A stretch of DNA of 64,000 nucleotides from Pachyseris speciosa (GCA_016490735.1 JAEMWC010000036.1:967501-1031500); one strand, 5' to 3'. Counted from the first letter of the stretch, positions 1-10,930 are shown. Notes: generated by a model not told the origin, from the letters alone. Translations and numbers: made by a program.

Positions 1-540
1 TTGTATGTTGATTCTATGGACCCTCTCGAAGGAAATTTGCGTCACGTCGCTGGGTGGAATTTTGAGCGTGGTTCTCAAAAAATCCCTCAGTACTTTCTTT
101 GAGTATCATCGTAAGACTCGTGGTTCTGCTCTTTAACACCAAAAATGTTATCCCTTCTACTATGGGATTCTAGCTTGATATGCCGGCGGTAAAGCTCGTC
201 ATGTTTTCCTCGAAGGTGTTCCTGTTCGATGCGAGAGGTCCGTTTCTGCATTTGCGGTTAAACTGTCGACCTTTGTCTTCATGTCTTTAATCTCTGCGTG
301 AGCATATTCCAGGCTTTCTCTTAAGGACTTGTTTTCTTCTTCAAGGTCTTTAAGACGACACTTGTAACCTTCCTCTTCGGGAACTAATTTAAGTAGTGTG
401 GTTAACTTTTCTTCGATGACGATAAATCTTTCCAAGATGGAGGGCTCGTCGTCTTCGTCAGTTTGGGAACTTTCTTCTCGTGTACGTTTGGCAGCCGGTT
501 TTCCGCCTCCAGTATCTCGTTCTTTATTTTCCTTTGGCAT
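1..540 (-). pseudogene. LINE ORF1-like remnant (coiled coil plus RRM-like region)
   Basis: An open frame starts at an ATG at 540 and runs to 199. It encodes a charged N-terminus and a coiled coil of about residues 35-95, rich in Glu, Lys and Leu. Past its stop the similarity continues in other frames to position 1, with a segment containing SRRDNIFG and then VLRDFL and FERVHRI. This order (coiled coil, then RRDNI, then FERVHRI) is typical of the RNA-binding ORF1 proteins of L1/CR1/L2-type LINEs. At least two frameshifts break it, near 200 and near 95, so it is a dead copy. The rest of the LINE would lie to the left of the window. What I see is the motif order; LINE identity is by family resemblance. 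Confidence 0.7.
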
Positions 541-710
541 TTGCGTATCTTCTTTGTGATATTTAGCTTAAATAACCATGCCTTGAGGCCGCGAGTCGTT
601 AGTTTAGTGCAGAGCTGTTTTCAATGCGACCGCCATCGTCTGCGTCTCGACCCAGTCTCCTCCTGGGCAAGGAGCTCAATGGCAATCACAAATAGCAAAT
701 AGCTTCAGTT
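541..710. other. Short intergenic stretch, nothing recognised
   Basis: This lies between the start of the LINE ORF1 remnant and the first duplicated block. It could be the LINE 5' UTR in reverse orientation. No gene or repeat structure is visible. Confidence 0.4.
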
Positions 711-884
711 TATTGCATTTTGCGTCAAAGGTATTACGTTTTGGGTTACTATTACATTTTACATTAAAAGGTATTACATTTTGCGTCAAAAGTTATTACA
801 TTTTGCGACAAAAAGTTATTACATTTTGCGTTACTATTACATCTTGCGCCATGCAATTATTACATTTTGTGGCGTAACACACAA
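711..884. repeat. Partial copy of a TIR element with ATGTAATAA subterminal repeats
   Basis: Several repeats of the type ATTACATTTTGCG occur here, ending in TTTGTGGCGTAAC. This matches the right half of the complete inverted-repeat element at 45979-46454. The left half is absent. Confidence 0.65.
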
Positions 885-1659
885 TTTCAGTTTATTTTGA
901 TGGACTGGAACATTGTTTCACCAACTCGGTCGGAAGCAAGATATACAAAGGATAACGGCAAGAGAAATGTCCAGGTTATTCTTCAAGAAATGGCTTCTAT
1001 AAGTCTGATGTGTAACACAAAAACTGGTCCCGCGGCCTAATAGAATAAAAAAAAAAACAACAACAACAACAACAAGAGCGATTTTTCTCGTTTTTATGAA
1101 ACATCGTATTTGTGAGAATCGAAAGAAGCTGGTGAAGCTCGATACGTTGCATCGAGTGCAGGTAAAGGAACAACTTGTGTTAATGTTTAGTTTTTACAAA
1201 ATGTCGATCGCTGAAAAGATTTCCAATAGTGACTACTGCTGTAAACTTTGCTGAACTATTGGTTGTTCATTTTGTTTTCAACAGACTGACGCATGAGCAT
1301 ATTTACAGAATTGTGAACTCGACACTTGATGTTGAAATCATTAAAGAGTTAAGAGCAGGTCTCTGAGAAAGTGAAGCTGTGAAAGTCGGAAATGAAAAAT
1401 TTTAACCCCCTCCTTCATTTTTTGTTTGGAGGTAGGTTGCCTTGGGGGATGAACGAAAATGGCCATATAAGGGTCACCTGATGTATCGTTGTCATGGTAA
1501 CCACAATTGACCATACCAGCCTCCAACCCATGTTTTGAGCAAAAAATTTGCTCTGAAATGGCCGACAAATATGAGTCTATTTCTAGAGTGAATGTGAGCC
1601 GATTCAACTCGAAATTCCATACTATTCCTATACTCTCAAGCAAATGCTGTTATAGTATT

Positions 1660-1985
1660 TTGCCTTCTACTTAACAATTAAATTATGAGCTCGAGATTTC
1701 TATCACGTGATAGCTGATGAGGGCGCAGCCCGAATCATCTATCACGCATAGAAATCGAAAGCGAATAATCTAATTGTTTTAGTATAAATCTACTAGTCGT
1801 TCAAAACTAAACAAGTAAAGTATCTAAATCCTCCTCGTAGACACTTCGAAAACGCGAAGAAGCGGCTGCCATTTTGTTGACAGCCGCTACTCACTATCTA
1901 TCACAGAATCGATAGCGAGTAGCGTAGCCAATCAGAGAACGGCGTTCGTGATAGAACGCTAGTATATTTATACTAATTATAAAAA
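1660..1985. mobile_element. Insertion present only in duplication copy Y, MITE-like
   Basis: The sister copy passes directly from TATAGTATTTTGCGTTCTAG to AAACAAATAGAAAATAGTCG at about 47245. Here about 310-320 bases intervene. They contain the small palindrome CTATCACGTGATAG, a second one around GACAGCCGC/GCGGCTGCC, and AT-rich ends with TATACTAATTATAA. Exact ends are unclear. No coding capacity. Confidence 0.5.
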
Positions 1986-2421
1986 CAAATAGAAAATAGT
2001 CGGCCAATTTGACAAACATTAAAAACAAGCTCGATCAGTTCCGCAATTTCTCCAAAACTACTCTCTTCCCGGACACCAAATTCGCAGCAGAGCTTAAACA
2101 AATAAAAGAGTTTAGAAAAATTAGAAAATCTATTTATGGAAAATTATATTTTGGCCATGGGCGATAAAAACTGAAAACACCTCAAAATTGGCCATTTTCA
2201 GACTGGATTGGTTTGCTCTAAAAATGGATTATAGTGAGCGTTTAGGCTCTTAACATGTTTTCTACCATCTTGCCTGTGAAATAAACTTGATGTGAGATGT
2301 TTTAAATCATTACGATTGATTGAAACAAAGTTAACAGAGAGCCTATAGCTGCCTTGTACGTTATGGCAACTTTAAGTGCGACGGCTTCGTGTTTGGTCGC
2401 TCCATTTTCCTCACCAATTCG

Positions 2422-3331
2422 CATGGCTAGAAATCTCGGACATCGGTGGGAGGCGCTAAGATTGGGATGTGAATTGACCTGCCACTCACAGAGGGTAAAT
2501 TCCTGAACGCCACTGGCTGGGAAGAAACACGCAATAAAGCGTGACATCTGAGCAACATGGTGTCAACTCGAGCAATGTATTTACATTTACATGTACGCAC
2601 TCGTGGGAAGAGATCGATCGGGTTTTTCGTCGATTTAAATAGTATTTCTGTTCAGTCCTGATCATTTGCTTTGATTTCCACGCGGCGGTTTCCGCACATC
2701 GGGAGACGAAAAGCCGGGTCTCAGCTCCCCCATTTATTTAAGTTTTGGGCGAATAGATTTGAAAAGAGACTGGAAGCGAAAAAGCCAGGCTACCCAGGAA
2801 CATCACAACTGAAAATCAACATGGCTGATCGAATGAATGGGAAATAAGTCTACTACTTTGTTGGTGGATTTCGCTGCAAGATTTTGCAGGAATATTATAT
2901 TTCGTCAACCAAAAACCATGAAAGTTCAAAAAAACGCAATGGATACAAAGTCCTGAGAAATGTGACTGGCTGCGTCTTAAAGTGTGGCTTCGACGGTTTA
3001 ATAATAGCAGTGAACAAAGTTGTTACACTCTAAAGGTTTTAGGCGAAAGGACATCTAGTGAGAGCTGGTGATGTTGTTCTTGCACTGCCGCCATACTGTT
3101 ACTATATAGCATCATCTGCATCATTATACTTGAAAAACGCAACGATTACAACATGGAAGCCAACAGCTTTGGGATTATACTAAGAGACAGGCTGGAGTAA
3201 GGAGGTAAGCGGGATTTTAAATAAATTATGTTTTCTCATTTAATTCTCCAAGTCATGAAGCGTTATGTGACTCGCTTTTGCTTAATCTGACCGCGTCAAC
3301 TGCGCGTGCGTGTCCGAGATTTCTAGCCATG
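2422..3331. mobile_element. 910-bp non-autonomous element with 21-bp terminal inverted repeats
   Basis: The left end begins CATGGCTAGAAATCTCGGAC and the right end finishes GTCCGAGATTTCTAGCCATG, exact complements. The sister duplication at about 47711 reads CCAATTCGAGCACAAATTC straight through, so this is an insertion in this copy. No clear target-site duplication longer than one base is visible, so the superfamily is unknown. The internal 81-codon minus frame (2302-2547) crosses the left end and is not credible. Confidence 0.7.
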
Positions 3332-5490
3332 GAGCACAAATTCTTATATTCAGGTCAAAACTTATAGCCTCTTCCATCTAAAATAAACTTAGCGATGTTT
3401 TGAGCTACACTGAGATGCTCATGTATTTACAAGCATCTACTGATCTAGCTTCTTGTTGAGTACAGTTGAGAAAGTTGAAACACTGTCATGATGTTGTGGT
3501 TTCTGCCGTAAGAAAGTCCATCCAAAGAGTTACACAAATGCTTCGCCATGATTATTAAACGTAGGGCTGTACCATTAGGAATAGAGTATTTGACTCAAAA
3601 GCGACCGGTACACATAACCTTGCGTTCGTTGAGAAGCGAAGAAGTTGTTCTCGAATCAACATGTGTTAAAAGGGACCGGAAATGACATGGGCAGACTGCT
3701 GACCGGATGTTGACGGACTTATTTTTCATTATTTGTTTATTGGTACATTTTTGTGGCTACAATTTCTACGTTTCTTCTTGATTTGTTGTTTTCTTAATAA
3801 CTTGCCAGATATAATATAAATGGTTTATGAGCATATACCTCCACAATGCATGACTAATTGGGAAAGGAAGAATTCGGCGAAGTTACACCATAAATGCTCT
3901 TTTTTAATGGGAAGGCGCAGTGACCTGTATCTGCTACTAGAACAAATTATTATTCTGCAATGCGAGGAGATTGAACCTTTCAATTTTTGCTTTTGGCCGA
4001 GGGTAGAGGTATATTTTCCTTATCGAAAGTATATTTTCAATGCCAAATTATAAAATTAATGATCACTGAAGCTGATTTTCCATATCGTAGAAGTCCAAAG
4101 AAAATAAACTGACGGCAAAAGAATGGAAAGCTGTGCATTTACAAATTTCACGGGGGCAGGGGGAGGGGGGAGGTGGTGATTGCACAGGAAGCGTTATAAC
4201 GTTATAATGCGATAGAGAAATTACAGGGGCGGATTCAAAATATGACGAGGGGGCCGAAGAAATAAATAAAACCGCCTGATGCACAATACCACGGTTGGTC
4301 ACCACTGTCCCCTCGACCCCATCCCTTAATTCGCCACTGAATTACCAGGCATGTGGAAACCCACGGACTAGGTAAAAAAAACCGCGAGAAGATCACGTGC
4401 GATTCGCGGATCTCAAGTAAATCTTAGTGAGGAGGCCGGGAAGAAAATCAGCGGTGAGGATGGAGTCAGGAGACGAAACGAACTTGGGGCCAGGATGGCA
4501 AACGATTATTTGCCCTTGACGATTTCTTATGACCACAACAGATCTCTGGATCGAAACTATATCTCAAAAGTGTTTCTCGTTTTTTTTTTCCCCTTACCGC
4601 TAAAAATTAAGCGCTTCCACAAAGCTTCTCTAAACCTCGAGATGTACGAAATGTCTTGAATTGCGTTACGCGTGTGGCTGATCACGACCAGTAGTGACAC
4701 AGTGATGAACTTAAATTTTGAGCCTGCCTTGCGGAATACATGAGAAAGAAGCTCAAGACTACGTAAACCGGCACAGCTCCTGAAAAATTCACGACTATGG
4801 AATCGTTCTTTCTCCTTTACACCTCGCGGTTATATGCTTTCCTTTTCTTGCAATTGAGTTTGCGTCATTACGTAAGGCCATGAACTGGAAGAGAATTTGA
4901 CGACAACCATAGGTCTAAAAACTAGTTTACGCTTAATGACTTGCCTTTGTTTTGGGTCTTGTAGCTGAAAAGGCATTGCATTCCTTAAGGCATCCTGCGG
5001 ACTTTGTGATGAACTTGGGAGAAGTTTGACTTGATTCACAGATCAGTGGAAGCGCGTGTAGTAGTAACGCTAAAATGCCCTTGATCAAATGGTATCGTGC
5101 AGCCATGAATGCACCCTAGACAGTGACAACGGCGTACATTCTACTGAAGCTTCGCTTTGTTTAGTCTGTCAATTAAATGAACAATTGCGAGCGACAGTGG
5201 GACCTTACAAGGAAGTAGAATGTACCACAGGGTAACCAGGTTCATTTTCGGCCTTAGCCATGCCATGCTGATGAGGTCTGACATGGCTGAAACAGCTGTC
5301 GCGTCCATGGCTGCTAATGCTTAGGCTCAATGTTTGCTTTGGTAGATTTAAGGGGTAATGCAAGCTACCTTGTGGCCTTAGTGCCCTTAGAGTGGCTTCA
5401 GATTACTTGATCACATTAATTTGTGAAGTACCTTGTCACTCCAGCCACATCCCACAAGCTTTACATTTTCACTGCTTTATTTTTTTCAAA
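3332..5490. other. Duplicated non-coding sequence
   Basis: Continuation of duplication copy Y. It contains G-rich and T-rich runs (4145-4175, 4580-4592). At 4128-4145 it reads CATTTACAAATTTCACGGG, the unoccupied version of the site where the hAT-like element sits at 48498. No gene seen. Confidence 0.6.
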
Positions 5491-5493
5491 ATA

Positions 5494-5668
5494 TAAGGAA
5501 GTACTGCAAGGGCTTGTCAAACAACGTGTAAAGGCGTAAACACGATATTTCGACTGGCCAATACCAGCCTTCTTCAGCCTGAACCTGAAGGAGGCTGGTG
5601 TTGGCCAGCCGAAATATCGTATTTACGCCTTTACACGTTGTTTGACCAGCCCTTGCAGTATTTCCTTA
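5494..5668. repeat. Near-perfect 175-bp inverted repeat with PLE-terminus-like arms
   Basis: The left arm from TAAGGAAGTACTGCAAGGGC is mirrored by the right arm ending AGTATTTCCTTA. The arms are about 80 bases and meet near 5581. Each contains a hairpin flanked by a CTGAAG-type box and CGAAATATCG, resembling the hairpin at the PLE 3' ends at 7400-7440. It reads as two PLE-type termini joined head to head. A third, single fragment lies at 52428-52460 in the sister duplication. Confidence 0.7.
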
Positions 5669-5925
5669 CATTTTATTATTTTTTGACTCGTCACGATCTA
5701 TCTTTGATCCAACGTAAAGCAAATGTGATCGTTTCGGTTTTTGCAGTGATCAGGTTTTCATAACCTTAACAAAAATATTTTATCAAACTGTGTCATTCAG
5801 TTGCAGTTTGTCACGCGTGTTGCTCTCTTTCTTCATCGTTCACAAGCGTGATTCAGCCGGTTTCTGAATTCCAACTGACAAACGTGACAACTAAATTCCT
5901 AACAGGAAAGCCAGTCGGGGGCATT

Positions 5926-5965
5926 GGGGGACTCTGAATACCGCGACACCGCGAAAAAAAAAAAA
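5926..5965 (+). repeat. Left half of a repeat split by the PLE insertion
   Basis: The sequence GGGGGACTCTGAATACCGCG continues in an uninterrupted copy at 42079-42300. The rest of this copy resumes at about 10930. The PLE and its TA tracts therefore sit inside it. Confidence 0.65.
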
Positions 5966-5972
5966 TAATAAT

Positions 5973-6027
<55 letters not shown>
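5964..6027. repeat. (TAA)n/(TA)n microsatellite at the PLE left edge
   Basis: A run of TAA followed by about 25 TA units directly abuts the truncated PLE copy. A matching TA tract follows the 3' end of the downstream copy at 10907-10930. Confidence 0.95.
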
Positions 6028-6029
<2 letters not shown>

Positions 6030-7481
6030 AAAGCTAGGAACAGCGATAGGAACAAGAATGGCTCCTTCATATGCAAATATCTTTATGGATAATTTAGAAA
6101 GACGTCTACTTCGGGATGCAGAAGTCAAGCCCTATATTTGGTGGAGATACATTGATGATATATTTATCATATGGACGGAGGGTGAAAGGAAGTTGGAGGA
6201 ATTTATAAAATATTTAAACAATGCCCATAACACGATCAAATTTACTTCAAAGTGTTCTGTGAATGAAATAGAATTTTTAGATGTTAGGGTGATCAACAAG
6301 TCAGGTGTATTGGAGACGGACGTATTTGTTAAACCAACGGACAGTCACCAATATTTACATTACAGTTCCTGTCATCCGGGTGCCTGTAAGAAGAGCATAC
6401 CGTATGCTCAAGCGATGCGATTGCGTAGGATTTGTTCCAAGCCCTATTTTTTTGAGAAGCGGGCGGAGAATTTGGTGGAATACTTAATTGAAAGGGGTCA
6501 TCAGAGGAACTTCGTGGAAAAACAAATCGGGAGAGTCAGGCGTATGACCAGAGAAGAGGCTTTTAGAAGTAAACAGCAAACACGCAGTGCAAAAACACCT
6601 TTCGTGGTAACTTACCATCCTGGCTTGCCGAACATAAGTAAAATACTCAGAGAGCTACATCCCATTTTGAAGTCATCGGATCGATGTAAAAAAGCCATCA
6701 AGGATATCCCTTTGGTGGCATTCAGAAAACCTAAAAGTTTGGGGGACTACCTGGTGCGTGCGAAGATAAATAGCCGTGGTTCTGCAGAAAATGAGCGAGG
6801 AACGTGTAAATGTAAATCAAGTCGATGTGAAGTCTGTAGGTATTTAGAGGAAAAGGACTGTTTTGTGTGTACTCATAATGACAGGAAGTACTCTATTAAC
6901 TATAGTCTTGATTGTAACTCAAGTAATGTGGTTTACTTGATCACATGTAAGAGGTGTTCAGTACAGTATGTGGGGTCCACTGTTACAAAGTTTAGAATAA
7001 GGTTTAACAACCATAAATCCAGAATAAGACGCCATGCAAGATTGAATGAGGCACAGCGGGAGAATGACGACCTACTGTATAAACACTTTTGGAGTGATGG
7101 ACATAGCGGTTTGGATGATATGAACATTCAGTTGATAGACAGGGTCAATGGGGAAGAGGAGCTGAGGGATAAGGAGGGCCAATGGGCATATAAGCTTAAT
7201 ACTTTGAGTCCTTATGGTCTTAATGACAATGACTTTTTCTTCGGTCAGAACAGGCGTTCCAGACGCACGTAATTTGTTGATGGTTTATAATGGCATTATG
7301 CGCGCGGGGAGGAGATCGTTTGTTGATGCGCGCGCGCGAGGCTGTTTAAGTTTACACTTTTAAAAGTAGTATGACGCGTGCGGTGGTAACTGTAATTTTA
7401 CCCTGATGAAGACCACTTTATGTGGTCGAAATATAGGTGTGGAACAAAACATGTGGGTTATCTTCATTTGTGATAGTGTAT
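6026..7481 (+). pseudogene. 5'-truncated PLE copy (upstream member of the tandem)
   Basis: These 1456 bases repeat at 9453-10908 with a fixed offset of 3427. The two encoded proteins (404 codons from 6058) are identical as read. The copy lacks the N-terminal domain and the first RT motifs but keeps WWRYIDD, the Cys cluster, GIY-YIG and the 3' UTR. It has no recognised start signal of its own. Upstream partial copies of this kind are the usual pseudo-LTR arrangement of Penelope elements. Identity between the copies implies a recent insertion or a single insertion event. Confidence 0.93.
7400..7438 (+). ncRNA. Hammerhead-ribozyme-like motif, upstream PLE copy
   Basis: CTGATGA (7403-7409) precedes a perfect 6-bp hairpin, GACCAC-TTTAT-GTGGTC, followed by GAAA (7428-7431). 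ACC before the core pairs with GGT at 7436-7438 as stem I. Stem III would be a single A-U pair, with cleavage predicted after A7435. One extra A (7410) between the core and stem II departs from the consensus. Minimal hammerheads are known in the pseudo-LTRs of Penelope-like elements. Activity is inference. Confidence 0.5.
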
Positions 7482-7546
7482 GTTTCTTCATGAAGATTAA
7501 CTGTTTGTGACTGATGCTTGTGAAGAGTTATTAATTGTTTGCATCG

Positions 7547-10500
7547 ATGGAAAACAGGGAATCATACTACTTTTTCAAGTTGTTGAATTTGTGTAAAAGG
7601 CGTTTGAGTTACGACCACCACACTCGATTTTTGAACGCCTGTAAAGAAGAGGACGTTGTAGCGAAAGGACTTCGTCTGAAGAAGAAAGCCAATATTGAAG
7701 TTGTTACTGAGGATTTTGATGAGGAGTGGAGATTGGTTTTGATGGATGCTTCGAGGAAATTGCAGGATTTGTTAGTGCGACAAACGGGACATGTAGAGCG
7801 ACGATTAACGGAAGATATTTTGGACACTAAACGTCAGATTAAGGAGCGTTTCGGAGAATCGACCTTGGATAACATGGTAAGAAAAATATCTGCTATTTGT
7901 GAGAAATTTAATCAAGTACTTTTAGAAAGGAGAAGGAAGAAATTGGGTGAATTACTGACTGGTAGTGCTTTGGTTGGAGTGGAGGAACCGGATGTTGAGG
8001 GGGATTGGGAGCTGAGTGCAATCGGTGTAGAGAGTGGGGATCGAATGGTGAGTGGTCCCTCAAGGGAGGAAATCGAGAACTTTGTATCTACAATTAGGCA
8101 GGGTGTAGGGATGGGGGATGTTGACGACATTGATAGGGGGATAGAGGTGGAAGACTTGACGCCAGAAGAGAATTTAGCTGGTGTGAATCCTCTACCAGTG
8201 GACTGTCCACTATTACTAGTGGATTTGAGGGAAATCAGCAGTGACATAAACAGTGTATTGGAGGCAATGCACGGGGAGGCGGAAGGTAGTCTGCGGAATG
8301 AATTACAGGATAATGTGGTTAGGACAGTGGGGGAAACGTCAGCAGGTAGTAATATAGGAGTTGAAAGAGAACGTAACGAGTTACCGGCAAGGCGGTTTGG
8401 AATGAGTACGGATGCAGGGCTAGATACTGGCAATCATACTGTTGTCAATCTTTCGAAGAGACTACTTACGGAAGCGGAAATATCTCTTTTGTCTAAGGGA
8501 TTGAAATTTTGCCCTATGCCGGAAAAGATTGATGTTTACAATCTTCGGAAGGACATAAGAGATTATATCAGACGGATTAGGTTACGTGAGTATTTTTATT
8601 CTGAAGATGAAGTTGATGGGGACTTTTCAGATAAGCCAGCGTTCAGAAATAAGTCAAAATGGTGTCCGGAGAAGAACAGGGAAATAGCCATAGAGGCGTA
8701 CGTGGACGCTGTTGAAAAGGCGATTTTAGCGTACGATTTGGATAAAACATATCGGCGTAATATAACAAGGGATGAACAGAGGGCGCTGGAGAATTTGAGG
8801 AGTTATGAAGATATAATCATAAAGCAAGCAGATAAAGGTTCTGCGGTCGTTGTAATGGATAGGGACGCATATATAGAAGAAGCCATGCGACAGCTAGATG
8901 ATTCGGAAGTATATACGTTATTGGATAGAGATCCTACTCGGGACATGATGAAAGAGATCAATACGAAAATAAATGAGTGTTACAGCAAAGGGAATATTGA
9001 TGAGAAAACGAGAGATTATCTTTTGGCGTCTGAAGATGTGAAGCCTGGTAGGTTTTACCTTTTACCGAAGATACATAAACAGGGTTGTCCAGGTAGACCA
9101 GTGATTTCTGGATGCAACACTCCTACAGAGAAGATCTCTGAATTTGTGGACCATAAAGTACGACCATTAGTGCAAGGGATAGAGTCATACATCAAAGACA
9201 CCAATGATTTTCTAAAGAAGTTAGGAGAGCTGGGGAGGCTGCCGGAGGGGTCCATTTTGTGTACAGTTGATGTGGTTGGCCTGTACCCCCACATTCCACA
9301 TGATGAAGGTGTGGCAGCTTTGAAGGAAGCGTTACTGAAATTCGATGGTTTCAATGAGGGTGATTGGGAGGGATCATTGAATGGGGACGTAGTCACTTTT
9401 ACAGATTTGGTGTTGAGAAATAACAACTTTGAATTCAATGGCAAACATTATCTACAAAAGCTAGGAACAGCGATAGGAACAAGAATGGCTCCTTCATATG
9501 CAAATATCTTTATGGATAATTTAGAAAGACGTCTACTTCGGGATGCAGAAGTCAAGCCCTATATTTGGTGGAGATACATTGATGATATATTTATCATATG
9601 GACGGAGGGTGAAAGGAAGTTGGAGGAATTTATAAAATATTTAAACAATGCCCATAACACGATCAAATTTACTTCAAAGTGTTCTGTGAATGAAATAGAA
9701 TTTTTAGATGTTAGGGTGATCAACAAGTCAGGTGTATTGGAGACGGACGTATTTGTTAAACCAACGGACAGTCACCAATATTTACATTACAGTTCCTGTC
9801 ATCCGGGTGCCTGTAAGAAGAGCATACCGTATGCTCAAGCGATGCGATTGCGTAGGATTTGTTCCAAGCCCTATTTTTTTGAGAAGCGGGCGGAGAATTT
9901 GGTGGAATACTTAATTGAAAGGGGTCATCAGAGGAACTTCGTGGAAAAACAAATCGGGAGAGTCAGGCGTATGACCAGAGAAGAGGCTTTTAGAAGTAAA
10001 CAGCAAACACGCAGTGCAAAAACACCTTTCGTGGTAACTTACCATCCTGGCTTGCCGAACATAAGTAAAATACTCAGAGAGCTACATCCCATTTTGAAGT
10101 CATCGGATCGATGTAAAAAAGCCATCAAGGATATCCCTTTGGTGGCATTCAGAAAACCTAAAAGTTTGGGGGACTACCTGGTGCGTGCGAAGATAAATAG
10201 CCGTGGTTCTGCAGAAAATGAGCGAGGAACGTGTAAATGTAAATCAAGTCGATGTGAAGTCTGTAGGTATTTAGAGGAAAAGGACTGTTTTGTGTGTACT
10301 CATAATGACAGGAAGTACTCTATTAACTATAGTCTTGATTGTAACTCAAGTAATGTGGTTTACTTGATCACATGTAAGAGGTGTTCAGTACAGTATGTGG
10401 GGTCCACTGTTACAAAGTTTAGAATAAGGTTTAACAACCATAAATCCAGAATAAGACGCCATGCAAGATTGAATGAGGCACAGCGGGAGAATGACGACCT

Positions 10501-10699
10501 ACTGTATAAACACTTTTGGAGTGATGGACATAGCGGTTTGGATGATATGAACATTCAGTTGATAGACAGGGTCAATGGGGAAGAGGAGCTGAGGGATAAG
10601 GAGGGCCAATGGGCATATAAGCTTAATACTTTGAGTCCTTATGGTCTTAATGACAATGACTTTTTCTTCGGTCAGAACAGGCGTTCCAGACGCACGTAA
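7547..10699 (+). CDS. PLE reverse transcriptase with C-terminal GIY-YIG endonuclease
   Basis: This is the replication protein of a Penelope-like element: reverse transcriptase primed at endonuclease-cut DNA. I start at the ATG at 7547 (MENRESYY); the frame is open a little further up but without an earlier ATG. The length is 1050 residues, normal for complete PLE ORFs. In order: an acidic variable N-terminal region (about 1-340), a conserved region with NITRDEQ and ADKGSAVVVMDRD (about 400-445), RT motif DVVGLYPHIP (about 574), GTRMAPSYANIF (about 645), the catalytic YIDD (about 677-680), a Cys cluster CKCKSSRCEVC (about 897-907), and the GIY-YIG domain with VVYLI and QYVGST (about 937-953), ending in TLSPYG. 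There are no in-frame stops or frameshifts, so the copy may be active. No intron is evident. Confidence 0.96.
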   Translation: MENRESYYFFKLLNLCKRRLSYDHHTRFLNACKEEDVVAKGLRLKKKANIEVVTEDFDEEWRLVLMDASRKLQDLLVRQTGHVERRLTEDILDTKRQIKERFGESTLDNMVRKISAICEKFNQVLLERRRKKLGELLTGSALVGVEEPDVEGDWELSAIGVESGDRMVSGPSREEIENFVSTIRQGVGMGDVDDIDRGIEVEDLTPEENLAGVNPLPVDCPLLLVDLREISSDINSVLEAMHGEAEGSLRNELQDNVVRTVGETSAGSNIGVERERNELPARRFGMSTDAGLDTGNHTVVNLSKRLLTEAEISLLSKGLKFCPMPEKIDVYNLRKDIRDYIRRIRLREYFYSEDEVDGDFSDKPAFRNKSKWCPEKNREIAIEAYVDAVEKAILAYDLDKTYRRNITRDEQRALENLRSYEDIIIKQADKGSAVVVMDRDAYIEEAMRQLDDSEVYTLLDRDPTRDMMKEINTKINECYSKGNIDEKTRDYLLASEDVKPGRFYLLPKIHKQGCPGRPVISGCNTPTEKISEFVDHKVRPLVQGIESYIKDTNDFLKKLGELGRLPEGSILCTVDVVGLYPHIPHDEGVAALKEALLKFDGFNEGDWEGSLNGDVVTFTDLVLRNNNFEFNGKHYLQKLGTAIGTRMAPSYANIFMDNLERRLLRDAEVKPYIWWRYIDDIFIIWTEGERKLEEFIKYLNNAHNTIKFTSKCSVNEIEFLDVRVINKSGVLETDVFVKPTDSHQYLHYSSCHPGACKKSIPYAQAMRLRRICSKPYFFEKRAENLVEYLIERGHQRNFVEKQIGRVRRMTREEAFRSKQQTRSAKTPFVVTYHPGLPNISKILRELHPILKSSDRCKKAIKDIPLVAFRKPKSLGDYLVRAKINSRGSAENERGTCKCKSSRCEVCRYLEEKDCFVCTHNDRKYSINYSLDCNSSNVVYLITCKRCSVQYVGSTVTKFRIRFNNHKSRIRRHARLNEAQRENDDLLYKHFWSDGHSGLDDMNIQLIDRVNGEEELRDKEGQWAYKLNTLSPYGLNDNDFFFGQNRRSRRT

Positions 10700-10826
10700 T
10701 TTGTTGATGGTTTATAATGGCATTATGCGCGCGGGGAGGAGATCGTTTGTTGATGCGCGCGCGCGAGGCTGTTTAAGTTTACACTTTTAAAAGTAGTATG
10801 ACGCGTGCGGTGGTAACTGTAATTTT

Positions 10827-10865
10827 ACCCTGATGAAGACCACTTTATGTGGTCGAAATATAGGT
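10827..10865 (+). ncRNA. Hammerhead-ribozyme-like motif, downstream PLE copy
   Basis: Identical to the motif at 7400-7438, one repeat unit (3427 bases) downstream. Two such sites one unit apart could cut a unit-length RNA from a read-through transcript. That follows from the layout and is not demonstrated. Confidence 0.5.
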
Positions 10866-10906
10866 GTGGAACAAAACATGTGGGTTATCTTCATTTGTGA
10901 TAGTGT

Positions 10907-10930
10907 ATATATATATATATATATATATAT
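10907..10930. repeat. (TA)n microsatellite at the PLE right edge
   Basis: A TA tract follows directly on GATAGTG of the PLE 3' end. With the tract at 5975-6027 it suggests insertion into, or creation of, a TA-rich target. Confidence 0.95.

Larger units (their letters stand above)
700..5480 (+). repeat. Segmental duplication copy Y (sister at about 46.3-52.4 kb)
   Basis: Long stretches match the 46.4-52.4 kb segment in the same orientation. Examples are the stretch around 868-1640 against 46447-47230, 3340-4380 against 47715-49650, and 4560-5480 against 50440-52430. Identity is high but broken by small indels. Each copy carries insertions the other lacks, which makes this a useful paralogous empty-site reference. 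No convincing gene is present in either copy; short ORFs here are not conserved in frame between the two. Confidence 0.85.
7482..10908 (+). mobile_element. Full-length Penelope-like retroelement unit
   Basis: The repeat unit is 3427 bases, defined by the offset between the tandem copies. It holds a short leader, one long ORF (7547-10699) and a 3' UTR with a hammerhead-like hairpin. A TA microsatellite follows. An uninterrupted paralogue of the target repeat at 42079-42300 shows that everything between about 5965 and 10930 was inserted. Confidence 0.92.

Noticed and set aside
7912..9444. Minus-strand ORFs of 129 and 173 codons
   Set aside because: They are shadows of the PLE reverse-transcriptase frame.
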